Source: Pomphorhynchus laevis
Taxonomy: Eukaryota; Acanthocephala; Palaeacanthocephala; Echinorhynchida; Pomphorhynchidae
Direction: 5' to 3'
DNA: 64,000 nucleotides
Assembly (NCBI GenBank): GCA_012934845.2
Contig: WNNJ02002038.1
Span: 104,925-168,924, forward strand
The translations under genes and the position numbers were made by a program. Positions 21,960 through 31,664 of this stretch are shown one piece after another. The notes beneath the pieces were generated by a model. It saw only the letters and a program-made list of their open reading frames with translations, searched no databases and was not told the origin of the DNA. Each line of letters begins with the position of its first letter. Position 1 is the stretch's first letter.

Positions 21960-22764
21960 TCAAGTTTATGATAAATCTACCGAGACAGTGACGGATCCGC
22001 AAATTGTTACAACTAATGTATATTCACTCCCCGACACCCCACGTCCCGTCCTTCCCGTCTCGTCCCTTAATACCTTGCATCCATCAATCAAAACCACCTT
22101 CACCAACGTCCACTATCCTTCCACTCATAACCTTTCCTCACATCGCTTGCCACCCTCTTTATTATCATTATCCTCTATGTCTCCCGTCGTCAAACCAAAT
22201 CCCTCCAAATCATCAACTGACAGCTCTTCTATCGTGATCTCACCTACTCACGTCAGTCGCCCTCCTTTACGGAAGCGCTTTCCTTCTCGCGATCGTTGCG
22301 TCATTGTTACTAATATCACGCCTTCTAACACCTTATCTCCACAAGCACGTCTGCACCACGATGTTTCCGCCTTCAGATCCATCATCTCGTCTATTGTTCC
22401 TGCGGATAAACCATCCTTTTTCAAGGACATTTCTCCAGTCGCATTCATCCGTCTAAACAAATCTTCTCAATCTAATCCTTCCCAGCCCCCTCTCCTAAAA
22501 ATTGTTTTCAAGCATCGCTCTCACGCGTCTTCTGTCCTCTCTCAACGATTCAAACTCATGTCATCTTCAACCACTCGAATTTTCCCCGATCGCGCCCCTT
22601 CTGAAATCGCTCAAATCTCTTCAGCCCGCATCGAAAAACGCCGCCGCGAGGAAAACGGCGAAACATCACTCTCCATCCGAAACATAGACGGAAATTTTCA
22701 AGTTGTCCACACCCGTCCAAAAATTCGATGGCGGTCCATCTCTCCTATGTGTCTTCTCCACTAG
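21960..22764 (+). CDS. Nested CR1/L2-like LINE, ORF1
   Basis: About 270 codons derive from the insert. The open frame extends back to 21871 only by chance through LINE D sequence. The N-terminal half is Pro/Ser/Thr-rich and probably disordered. The second half has RFPSRDRCVIVTNI and PPLLKIVFKHRSHASSVLSQ, looking like an RNA-binding fold, followed by IFPDRAPSEIAQ and a basic EKRRREE stretch. It is the ORF1 protein (RNA-binding chaperone by analogy with the family). It overlaps the ORF2 start at 22728 by ~37 bp. The family is also seen decayed at 12.0-13.9 kb. Confidence 0.7.
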
Positions 22765-25407
22765 ACTCTTTCGCCACAGCACACGGTTTCCGCCTCGGTC
22801 TCCTCAACACTAGATCTATTCTCAATAAATCCGATCTTATCCTCAACGTATTCACCAAGCAATCCATCGATCTCTTCTGCCTCACCGAATCTTGGCACTC
22901 AGATTCCGACGACCTTTCCATTCGCCGTCTGCTCTCTGCCGGTTGCTCCCTAGTCGAATCCGCCCGCCTCTCATCTCATGCCTTTCTAAATCCTCTAATC
23001 ATGGCGGCATCGTCGCATTCGCGCGTCACCCAGCGTCTCTTCGAAAAATCAATCCCCCTTTCAGTCCTTGCTCTTTTGAATTGCTCACTTGTCATTATTC
23101 TAACCCGATCACTCTAGATCTCGCCATTGTATACCGTCCTGGTTCATCAGCTCCCACAGCCTTATTTTTTACCGAACTCGCTGACCTCCTTTCTCATTGT
23201 TCTTTGTCCTCAATCCCTTCACTCGTTCTAGGCGACTTCAATATCCGCCTAGACCGCCCCTCTTCCACAGATTCCATCCGCTTCATCAACATTCTATCCC
23301 ACTACAATTACAAACTAATCTCCACTGCCCCCACACATATACTTGGCGGGGAACTCGACATCATCGCTATCCCCGATCATTTTGCTGCCCACACCTCACT
23401 GTCCATCTCTGATCCTGGTCTATCCGATCACTTTCTTATCACCCTTGATCTCGCTCGCAACCACACCCCTCCTCACACACCTACAATCCTACGTCGCCCT
23501 TGGAGAAATCTTGACCTCTCCCTTCTCCGCTCTGCCTTACTCAAATCGTCTCTATCATTACTCACAATAACATATTTATCTCCTCACGATCTCGCCTTTC
23601 TTTTCGACTCTGAACTCACATCCACTCTCGATATTCTCTTGCCCTTCAAGTCTCACCCACACCGTCGCTTGCACCGTGCCCCATGGTTTGACATTCAATG
23701 CCTACTCTCAAAGCGTCGACTCCGCCATGCTTTTCGAGTCTATCACCGCTCTCTCAGACGCGATTTCCGCTCGATCACTCCGTCTTTCCGTGATTCCTAT
23801 CTTGCTCTTCGCCGGTCTCATCTCCACCTACTACGTACCAAATGCAACACCTTCTGGCAGCATAAAATCATCACTTCATTCAACTCTAAGACTCTCTGGC
23901 ATACTTTTAACTCAATCTTGGCTCGTTCCTCTACGCCTTGCAACATCAATGCTAACGATTATTCGTCATTTCTCCAGACTAAAGTATCCACGCTGCTCTC
24001 TCACACCCCGGTCTCCATCCTATCCCACTCTGCCCAGTCTACTCTCATTCTTCCGGAACTCTTTCATCTTCTCCCTGTATCACCTACAGAAGTATCATCT
24101 GTCCTCATGTCCTTGCCCAACAAAACCTCACCTGCCGATCCCCTGCCTACCCACATATTAAAATCTATATGCTCATCGATATCCCCATTTCTCACAACCT
24201 TGTTTAACTCGTCCATCCGCAGTCGTATCTTCCCTTCACACTGGAAATCCGCAATCGTTCGTCCCCTCCTTAAGAAACAATCGCTCGACCCCTCCCTTCC
24301 TTCTAGCTATCGCCCCATTTCACTACTCCCTACTCTTTCAAAGCTCTTAGAACGCCTCATCTTAATACAAATCAACGCTTATCTCTCCTCATCCAATCTG
24401 TACCCTCCTTTCCAATCCGCTTTCCGTTCTAATCACTCGACAGAAATCGCATGCATAAAAGTGTACAACGACTTACTCATTTCTCGAGACAAGGCTCTAT
24501 ATAGTGTTCTCATCTCCCTCGACCTCTCCTCCGCATTCGACATTGTCGACCACTCCGTCCTCCTTTCTCGCCTTCGTTATGATTACGGATTTTCTTCCTC
24601 CTCCGTAGCATGGTTCGCCTCATATCTATCCGACCGTTCCTTTCGCGTCTGTTCTAATTCATCATCCTCCCCTCCCATCCCTATTTTTTGCGGGGTCCCA
24701 CAAGGTTCAGTCCTAGGTCCTATGCTTTTCTCTCTTCTGCTTGGCGATCTATCTCCGTTTATCAAACCTTACTCCTTTAAGGTCATGCAATACGCCGATG
24801 ACATTCTAATCTATGCTTATGCACCCGCACATCGCATACACGATATCGGCATTTCTGCCTCCAACTGTTTTTCTTCTATCTACAAACGTCTCTCTAATCT
24901 CCATCTCGTTCTAAACCCCGAAAAGTCCAAAATAATGTGAATCCTCCCCCGTAAACCAAACATATCTCCTCTCATTGTTTCTTTTGCCTCATCGACCATC
25001 CCTATAGTCCACAATCTCACTTTCTTAGGCTTCCATTTCGATGATCACCTTTCCCTTAAACCCTTCGTCCGTGACAAGGTCCGCTCGTCTAACTTAATTC
25101 TCCGTGACATCCGCCGTATCCGCCCCCTTATCGACTTCCGTTCTTGTATGTCTCTTCTTTCATCGCTGTCGGCTCCCCATCGTTCATCAACCTTCCTTTC
25201 TTAGACGACACTCGCCCCACCTCGCTATCGCTTCGTTCCTGTCATACCCTCTTACTCCACGTTCCTAATTACTCCAACAACTACGGTCTCCGATCCTTCC
25301 TCGTCGCCGCCTCACTCGCCTGGAATCAACTTCCTCTCGACGTCCGCCGCGCTCCCTCCTTTATCACATTCAAACACCTCCTCCGTTCACACCTTCTTGA
25401 CACCTGA
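22728..25407 (+). pseudogene. Nested CR1/L2-like LINE, ORF2 (endonuclease-RT)
   Basis: ORF2 starts at 22728 (MAVHLSYVSSPLDSF) with GLLNTRSILNKSDLIL and DLFCLTESWH of the APE endonuclease. A frame change near 22.98 kb leads into a 682-codon frame (22892-24940) with LVLGDFNIRLDR, GLSDHFLITLDL, YRPISLLPTLSKLLERLI, QSAFRSNHSTEIACIKVYND, SLDLSSAFDIVDH (motif A), GVPQGSVLGPMLFS (motif B) and MQYADDILIY (motif C). A TGA at 24938-24940 interrupts the frame. The C-terminal module LRSFLVAASLAWNQLPLDVR is in another frame (25144-25407) after an apparent deletion of the region between thumb and C-terminus. Few breaks, so relatively young. Confidence 0.87.
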
Positions 25408-25485
25408 TTCACAGTCTTGTTTTTTTTGTGGTCATGTAAGCGTGCGCTGGCAAGCATTTGCCACGTTAAAATAAATCGTTTTTTT

Positions 25486-26770
25486 ATCTGTTACAGATAT
25501 TCTCAACTCTTAGGGTTCACTTACGGGCACCTTCAAATCAGTCGCTCCATTTTCTTCTCGGGTCTGTCAACTTTTGACAGCCGAACAGAGAAGAGAGGTG
25601 ACCGTCGCAATGTTTCTAGCCTCCGCATTCGATGTAGCAGGCATCAATATTAGTAAGAGAGTTTATTCCTAAGAAAAAATCCTGCTCATGTCTTAAATAT
25701 CTGCGACCCATTTTAATTCAAAATGCCCTCGTGTCGATTTACGAAAAAGCGCTTGCGCGTAAAATCCGGGACCATTTAAGTGGGCGTAATTTGATCCCTC
25801 CAGGATTTCATGTGTTCGTCAAAGGTCGCTCGGTCCATTCAGCAGGTGGATCAGTTTTGTCGGGATAATAGCCATCGTATTGTTGTGTCTGTTTTCTTTG
25901 ACTTTTCTGCTGCATTTGACCGCATCACCATTCCTTTTGTGATCTCTTCTCTCAGGTCCCTCGGGTTGCCTGCTAGAATTGTGAACAGGTTGGAGATCCT
26001 GCTGTACACCAAGCGATTCTACTATAAAGACGACCTTGATGCGCGTCAGTTCTACCTTATTACTGGTGTGCCTCAAGGTTTCCTACTTTCTCCTATCTTA
26101 TTTCTTGCTGTCTCAATTAACTTAAAAATATTTAAACGCGAACAACTTCTTGTGGTGTACGCTGATGACACCACAGCCCTGTTCATTGGTCACTCTGTTC
26201 ACTGGACACAGGTGCAAAGACGTAGACTCCGATATCAGCCGCTTCTTTTAATATTAAATGACCAGCTTCCCAAATCCAATCTTATTCGCAAGTGGTTGTC
26301 TTTCATGGAACCCCTGAGACAAAGCAAAAACTTAAGAGATTAGCACTCTCTGCGCTCTCCTCCATATTTACCTCTGTACCCCTTCCCACCTTCACAAGTC
26401 GAGTAAAATACCTTAGGTTTACCGTTACGGTGAACGGGTCGGTGAAAGCTGACCTGGATAGACTTAAACGTATCCTGAAGAAAGCTAGGTGGGTCCTGAA
26501 ACGGGCTTAACATCTGTCATTGAAACGGAATACCCGGGTGCGCCTTTGGAGCACTTGGGTTATCTCGGGAATAATTTTTCTTTCGAGAGGACGTCCCCCC
26601 AGAGCATAGTCTAAGGTTCTTAAGCTCCTCGTCTCTCGATTACCCAGCATAGTCCGCGACGATCGGATTCTTGGGGGGGGGTGAAAGACCCCGGATGGTT
26701 TAGTTGGAAGGCGGCGTGTTGGATCGATTGAAGGGCGCTGTTCCCCATGGGCATGTTGTCATAGATGAAG
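25486..26770 (+). pseudogene. LINE copy D, RT and 3' end, downstream of the nested LINE
   Basis: Resumes exactly where 21940 left off. A 177-codon frame (25810-26343) gives SVFFDFSAAFDRITIPFVIS (motif A), YLITGVPQGFLLSPILF (motif B) and VYADDTTALF (motif C). A second frame (26292-26510) gives FTSRVKYLRFTVTVNGS. The 3' end carries a run of G followed by GTGAAAGACCCCGG (copy C has the complementary run of C near 15.28 kb) and homology stops near 26.77 kb. Confidence 0.85.
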
Positions 26771-26899
26771 TAGCAGAAAACTAGAAGAGCAGTAATCGAC
26801 AATATATATTTCTGATTTGTTTTTAATTTGCTTATGTCTCATATTTATCGGTTGTATAGTTATTTAACAAAGTCTATTATTAATTCCCATACGTTGCCT

Positions 26900-27690
26900 T
26901 TTTGTTCGTTTGCTTGCGGTTCAACATGCGCGCGAAACTGATAGGAATATCGAATCCGACTCTTACTCGAATCATTAGTTCTTTGTCGTCACGGTTTCCA
27001 ATGTGAATTTGGTAGGAAAGATTGTATGTTAATCCACCTTTAATGTCTCTCGGCTTGTTTTCCTGTTTTTTACGAGGAGTGCCTCAACAAACTTCCTCGA
27101 TATGTCCTATGAGCGTAAAGGAATTGCAGTTGTATCTGCTTTAGATAATATAATCTTTCTGAAAAAGTTTTAATAAGTAAAAGAGCGTATCCTTGAAATC
27201 TGAGTTTAATGAGCAAATTTTTTTCATACAGTATGCGTCATTTCGCAATATCAGTATTTCATTAGATTCGGATGACCACTTGCATGTACATACGATTTCA
27301 TCGCCCTAAACTTTGTGTTCGTCTTTGTGTGTCATTCACCCTATCTCGGCTGGTATATTAGTTTGCCAAAGAATGGTATATGATGATTTTTGATAAGTCG
27401 AGACTAAACTTTAGCTTCGAACTGGTATTTAAATGCTCGCAGAACTCCTCAAGATGTGATGTATCGGACGGCCAACCTATAAGAATATCATCCACATAGC
27501 GCTTACATATAGAAAGTATATGATCATTGTTGTGAGAATCGTTACTCAACAAACGTGACGTAAAAGGTAGCGCATGTGGAGCTTCCTGGTGTTCCTACGG
27601 CCGTAACTATTAGTTGAAGATAAAGGCGATTATTGAATTTTGAGGTATTCGAGTTGAACACTAAATTAGTTCACATTTGATCAAGACAGT
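26900..27690 (-). pseudogene. Penelope-like element RT fragment
   Basis: The minus strand at 27552-27358 encodes ILSICKRYVDDILIGWPSDT, RT motif C of a canonical PLE, followed by a plausible thumb region. Upstream (27.6-27.7 kb) a degraded TAVGTPGSS reads like motif B. Downstream (27.35-26.9 kb) is decayed C-terminal sequence. It points away from the hammerhead array that starts ~100 bp beyond it. Confidence 0.7.
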
Positions 27691-27876
27691 TCGTATGACC
27701 TAAATTCCTATTCCATACACCCTGACTACTAACATCAGCCTTGTATATTTGCCAAAGCCGTTTTCGTGACGCTCGCATATAGGGTATGCGAGCGTATTAA
27801 GGGTAGTTCTGCTTTTCGAGCTTTAAACACGGTTTCAGCGTATTTTAAGGTGCCTATGGATGATCATTGAAGTCAC

Positions 27877-27914
27877 GGTACTAATGAGCTCCGTTAGAGC
27901 GAAACGCGTCCACC
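27877..27914 (+). ncRNA. Hammerhead ribozyme motif, unit 1 (one core change)
   Basis: GGTA, then CTAATGA (the consensus core is CTGATGA), stem II GCTC-CGTTA-GAGC, GAAA, a minimal stem III C-GC-G, UC cleavage site, and stem I strand CACC. Core G to A at the third base should impair cleavage. Confidence 0.75.
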
Positions 27915-28321
27915 TTTGCCAAGGATGACTTGGCAGACCTAGCAACTTTGAATATTGCAAGAATAATTCTGTTCCATTTCTTGGTCTGATGAGGATATAT
28001 AGAATGCAGCCTGGTGTTTATGTCTCCTCGTGAGGAAAACAGTGATTTATTTATGAGTACACCATTGAGTGTCCCAGGTCAGGTGTTACAACAAATTATA
28101 TTTTATATATTTGTATACTTGAAAGTGTCCCTGTTAAACAGCATTTCTATTAAAAAAGAATTTAGTGCCTGATGAATGGTTAAACTGTAAGAGTCACTGC
28201 CATGCACAGAGCTTATGCTAAATTCCCTCCGATGATTCAGATTAAGGGTAGTTCTGTTTTGCGAGCTTTAAACATTGTTTAAGCGTGAGTTAAGGTGCCT
28301 ATGGATGATTATTAAAGTCAC

Positions 28322-28358
28322 GGTACTGATGAGCTCCGTAGAGCGAAACGCGCCTACT
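28322..28358 (+). ncRNA. Hammerhead ribozyme motif, unit 2
   Basis: GGTA-CTGATGA-GCTC-CGTA-GAGC-GAAA-CGCGCC-TAC. Conserved core intact; GTA/TAC forms stem I. The U of the usual GUC cleavage triplet is C here, which may weaken or abolish cleavage. Confidence 0.8.
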
Positions 28359-28781
28359 GTTGTTGAAGTTTGTCGTCACACGGGATGACTGGGCATACGT
28401 AGCGATTTTGAATATTGCGAGAATAATTCGGTTCTATTTCTTTGTCTGATGAGGACATATAGAATTCTGCCTTGTGTTTATGCTTCTTTGTGAGGAAAAC
28501 ATAATGATTTATTTACGAGTACACCATTTGGTGTCCCAGTGCAGGTGTAACAACAATTTATATTTTATATATTTGTACATTTGAAAGTGTCCCTTTTAAA
28601 CAGCATTTTTATTAAAAGAAATTTAGTGCCTGATGCGTGGTTAAAATGTAATACGTACTGCCATGCACAGAGCTTATGCTAAATTCCCTCTGATGATTCA
28701 AATTATAGTAGTTCTGCTTTTCGACCTTTAAACACTGTTTAAGCGTGTGTTAAGGTGCCTATGGATGATTATTGTAGTCAC

Positions 28782-28816
28782 GGACTGATGAGCTTTTTAG
28801 AGCGAAACGCGTCTAC
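28782..28816 (+). ncRNA. Hammerhead ribozyme motif, unit 3
   Basis: CTGATGA and GAAACGCGTC are intact. Stem II is GCTTTTTAGAGC, weaker than in the other units (GCTT/GAGC with G-U). Stem I is short: one base is missing before the core compared with the other units. Confidence 0.78.
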
Positions 28817-29240
28817 TGTTCTTAAAGTTTGTCGTCACACTTAGGATGACTGGGCATACGTTGCTACTTTGTATATTGCGAGAATAATTCGGTTTTATTT
28901 CTTGGTATGATGAAGATATGTAGAATGCTGCTTGGTGTTTTTCCTCCTCATGATGAAAACATAGTGATTTATTTATGAGTACACCATTGAGTGTCTTAGG
29001 TCAGGTGTTACAATAAATTATATTTTAAATATTTGTACACTAAAAGGTCCCTGTTAAACAGCATTTCTATTAAAAGGAATTTAGTACCTGATGCATGGTT
29101 AAACTGCAATACCCACTGTCATGCACAGCGCCTATGCTAAATTACCTCCGATGATTTAGATTAAGGGTAGTTCTGTTTTTCGAGCTTTAAACACCGTTTA
29201 AGCGTGTGTTAAGGCGCCTATGGTTGATTATTAAAGTCAT

Positions 29241-29277
29241 GGTACTGATGAGCTCCGTTAGAGCGAAACGCGTCCAC
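29241..29277 (+). ncRNA. Hammerhead ribozyme motif, unit 4 (most complete core)
   Basis: CTGATGA, stem II GCTC-CGTTA-GAGC, then GAAACGCGTC with the cleavage triplet GUC all match the type I consensus. Stem III is a single C-G pair closing a two-base loop, the minimal form known from Penelope-like elements and retrozymes, which usually needs a dimer to cleave well. Confidence 0.88.
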
Positions 29278-29570
29278 GTTTATTGAAGTTTGTCGTCACA
29301 CATAGGATGACTGGGCATACGTAACGACTTTGAATATTGCGAGAATAATTCGGTTCTATATCTTTGTCTGATGAGGTTATATAGAATGCTGCCTTGTGTT
29401 TATTCCTCCTCACGAGGAAAACATAGTTATTTATTTTTGAGCGCTATATACGGTTATATAATACGTCATATATAACCGTATTTTTATCGGTTCTAAAAGT
29501 TTTACAAATACATGGAAGAGTTTCATGAAACCCCAGTAGCCGATTCAAGACGAACTTTATACTGAAAAAC

Positions 29571-30160
29571 GGGCATTGGAAACCATCACAATTCATTAGC
29601 AATCAAATATATAGACTGGTTTCTGCTTATTGAGCTTGATCAATAGCGTCCAGATTTTACGAGTGTTCAGGGATCATCCGCCACAGTTTAGAAAGGTTCA
29701 TAACAAGAATGATTATTACAAGACAACCTTCAAGTCTACAGGCGATCACAAAAGTGATTCGGCAGTATATTATATAAATATTTTTGCGGCCTGCTTTCGG
29801 ATCGCAGAGCGATACGGCGTTATAGTTGTTACTAATAAGTAAACTGAAGAAGACAGACATAAGTGGCCGTTAAAAATCATCACAGCTTATCATCAATTAA
29901 ATCCCTAGACCGGTTTTTTCGATAAAGCTTATACAGCTTCATTAATAGGGTCCAGATATTATGAGTGTTCAGGGATCCTCCGCCACAGTTTAGAGGGGTT
30001 CATTACAAGAATGATTATTACAAGACAACCTTCAAGTCTACGGGCGATCACAAAAGTGATTCGGCATTATATTATATAAATATTTTTGCAGCCTTCTCTC
30101 TGATCGCACAACGATAAGCATTATAGTTGTTATTAATAAGTAAATTGGGGGAGACGGACA
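29571..30160 (+). repeat. Tandem dimer of a ~294-bp unit
   Basis: Two adjacent copies share TACAAGAATGATTATTACAA-type blocks, AGTGTTCAGGGATC, CCGCCACAGTTTAGA, GCGATCACAAAAGTGATTCG and AATAAGTAAA, with an offset of ~294 bp. A 67-codon minus frame spans copy 1, but the equivalent in copy 2 is not conserved as a frame, so it is probably not coding. The dimer lies between the hammerhead array and the first Naiad pLTR and may belong to the same composite insertion. Confidence 0.8.
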
Positions 30161-30164
30161 TAGC

Positions 30165-31380
30165 AGCGGGTCAATACGAGTGCTTAGACGACAATATCAC
30201 GTTTCGGCCAATATTCTCAACTCAGCATAGCAGCGGGGCAAATACATACTAATGACATATTTATGTTGATAAAATTTGATAATCTTTTGTATCTTATTCT
30301 AGTACAAAGTATATTATTTAATAAACATAAATGAAAGATAAAGATAATAAAATAAAGATAAATAATAAATAATTATATAAGATTTTAAAAAATTTATTTT
30401 TATATCAAGTTAAAATTGAAATTTAAAATAAAAGTCGATTTTTATGAATTGACTAATAAATAACAGACGATATATCATAATAAGGATTAGAGGTAATTAG
30501 GAGGAACTGCTATGTAATCAGGTTTCGGCCCCTATTCTTCGACCCAACATAGCAGCGGGACCAAATACATGCTAATGACGTATTTCTTCTGATGAATTTT
30601 GCTTATCCGTAAGCAAATTATTAGTATTTTGTTGATTTATATATTATAAATTTAACATTTTAATAATAATTTGTTAATTTATAATTCTACATTATAAGAA
30701 AATATATCACGCTTATAAATAATTATTAAAAATTGTTAAAAATCTAATAACAATTATTTATAATTATTTATTATCTAATTATTAAATTTTGATTTATTGA
30801 TTCAGCATTATTATTTTTATTTTTTTATTATTTATTTTATATTTTATAATTATATTAAATACGTTGACTCAGGTAGCTGACTTGATTTGATTGAAAATAA
30901 GCAGAAAAATAATGTCGTATCAATAATACATAGTTGCAGTATTTCTGACGGTTTTTTTGCCGGGAAAACAAAGTCACAGGTCAATAATAAATTGTAAGTA
31001 TAACAAATAAGATCAGATTTAAAAGATTCAAAAGATTTATTGGCATAAGTTCACAGCCAGTAAGATCAGATAACTGAATCTACGTATTTTATACTATATA
31101 TAAATAAAAAAGATACATAATAAATAATTATATTTTCTATAATTTATTTATATCCATTTAAAATTCAAAATTTAAATTTAAAATAAAATTCAATTTTTGA
31201 ATTGAATAATTAATAACAATCGATGTATATGAATAATGAATAGAGGTCATCAGGAGGAGCTGCTATGTTATCAGGTTTCAGCACATATTCAACGACCAAC
31301 TTAGCAGCAATGGCAAATACTTGCTAATGGCGTATTTCCTCCGATGAAATTTGATTATCTAGTGTAACATATTCTAATAC
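30165..31380 (-). repeat. Naiad pLTR cluster, minus orientation
   Basis: Three pLTR blocks lie on the minus strand. A partial pseudoknot is near 30205-30250, an intact one at 30507-30562, and one with mismatches at ~31250-31320. The tails TACGTTGACTCAGGTAGCTG (complement, ~30860) and TTTCTGACAG/GGAAAACAAAGTC-like blocks follow. The copy at 30330-30650 is nearly identical to the reverse complement of 62310-62630. Confidence 0.8.
30507..30562 (-). ncRNA. Candidate pseudoknot motif in Naiad pLTR, minus copy
   Basis: Read on the minus strand: GGTCCC (30562-30557) pairs with GGGGCC (30532-30527), one U-G. CTGCTATGT (30555-30547) pairs with ACATAGCAG (30515-30507), nine Watson-Crick pairs. Compared with copy 1, the G-U pair in helix 2 is a true A-U pair here. 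Confidence 0.5.
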
Positions 31381-31425
31381 AAATCATATTATTGTGAATA
31401 TTGCATACACGAGCCGCTATTCTTC

Positions 31426-31659
31426 ATTAGTCGGTTTGATATTATCCTCGTGCGGTTGTTTAAATCCTATCAGCATCACTGTACACTACAATCAGCGTGG
31501 GTGGACCTTATCAGGAGTGAGCCCACGCAATTTCGTGACCGAAACACGAAATGTAAGCGTGGGGTCACTGCTGATGAGGGTCACCCACGCTGATTGTAGT
31601 GTACAGTGATGCTGATAGGATTCAAACAACCACACAGGGATAATATCAAACCGACTAAT
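31426..31659. mobile_element. Fold-back (MITE-like) element, ~235 bp
   Basis: Left arm ATTAGTCGGTTTGATATTAT through AATCCTATCAGCATCACTGT and ACACTACAATCAGCGTGGGT is matched by its reverse complement on the right arm. Each arm is about 80 bp with only a few mismatches. The centre is a second, looser inverted repeat (CCCACGC...ATTTCGTG / CACGAAAT...GCGTGGG). No coding capacity. It splits Naiad-derived sequence, so it inserted later. Confidence 0.85.
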
Positions 31660-31664
31660 GGACA

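Larger units (their letters stand above)
21941..25485 (+). mobile_element. CR1/L2-like LINE nested inside LINE copy D
   Basis: Copy C is uninterrupted across the homologous site, so the inserted segment is directly delimited. It begins after ATCTTGTA (21932-21939), and D resumes with ATCTGTTA (25486-25493), a probable imperfect target duplication. The insert is much richer in C than its surroundings. It carries ORF1 and ORF2 and ends with AAATAAATCG plus a T run. The CR1/L2 assignment rests on SAFDIVDHSVLLSRL, GVPQGSVLGPMLFS and the C-terminal AWNQLPLDVRR module. Confidence 0.85.
27799..29440 (+). repeat. Tandem array of ~445-460 bp units, each with a hammerhead ribozyme motif
   Basis: Unit starts at about 27799, 28244, 28704 and 29163 (the last partial). 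Shared landmarks in each unit: GTAGTTCTG, the hammerhead, TTGAATATTGCGAGAATAAT, TCTGATGAGGATATATAGAA, CCTC-x-TGAGGAAAAC, GAGTACACCATTGAGTGTCC, and CATGCACAGAGCTTATGCTA. Spacings between hammerhead cores are 445, 459 and 460 bp. Tandem hammerhead-bearing units are known as PLE pseudo-LTRs and as retrozymes. No intact RT lies in the same orientation. Confidence 0.88.

Noticed and set aside
23676-24161. 161-codon plus frame inside the nested LINE
   Set aside because: Overlaps the 682-codon endonuclease-RT frame in another phase and lacks motifs.
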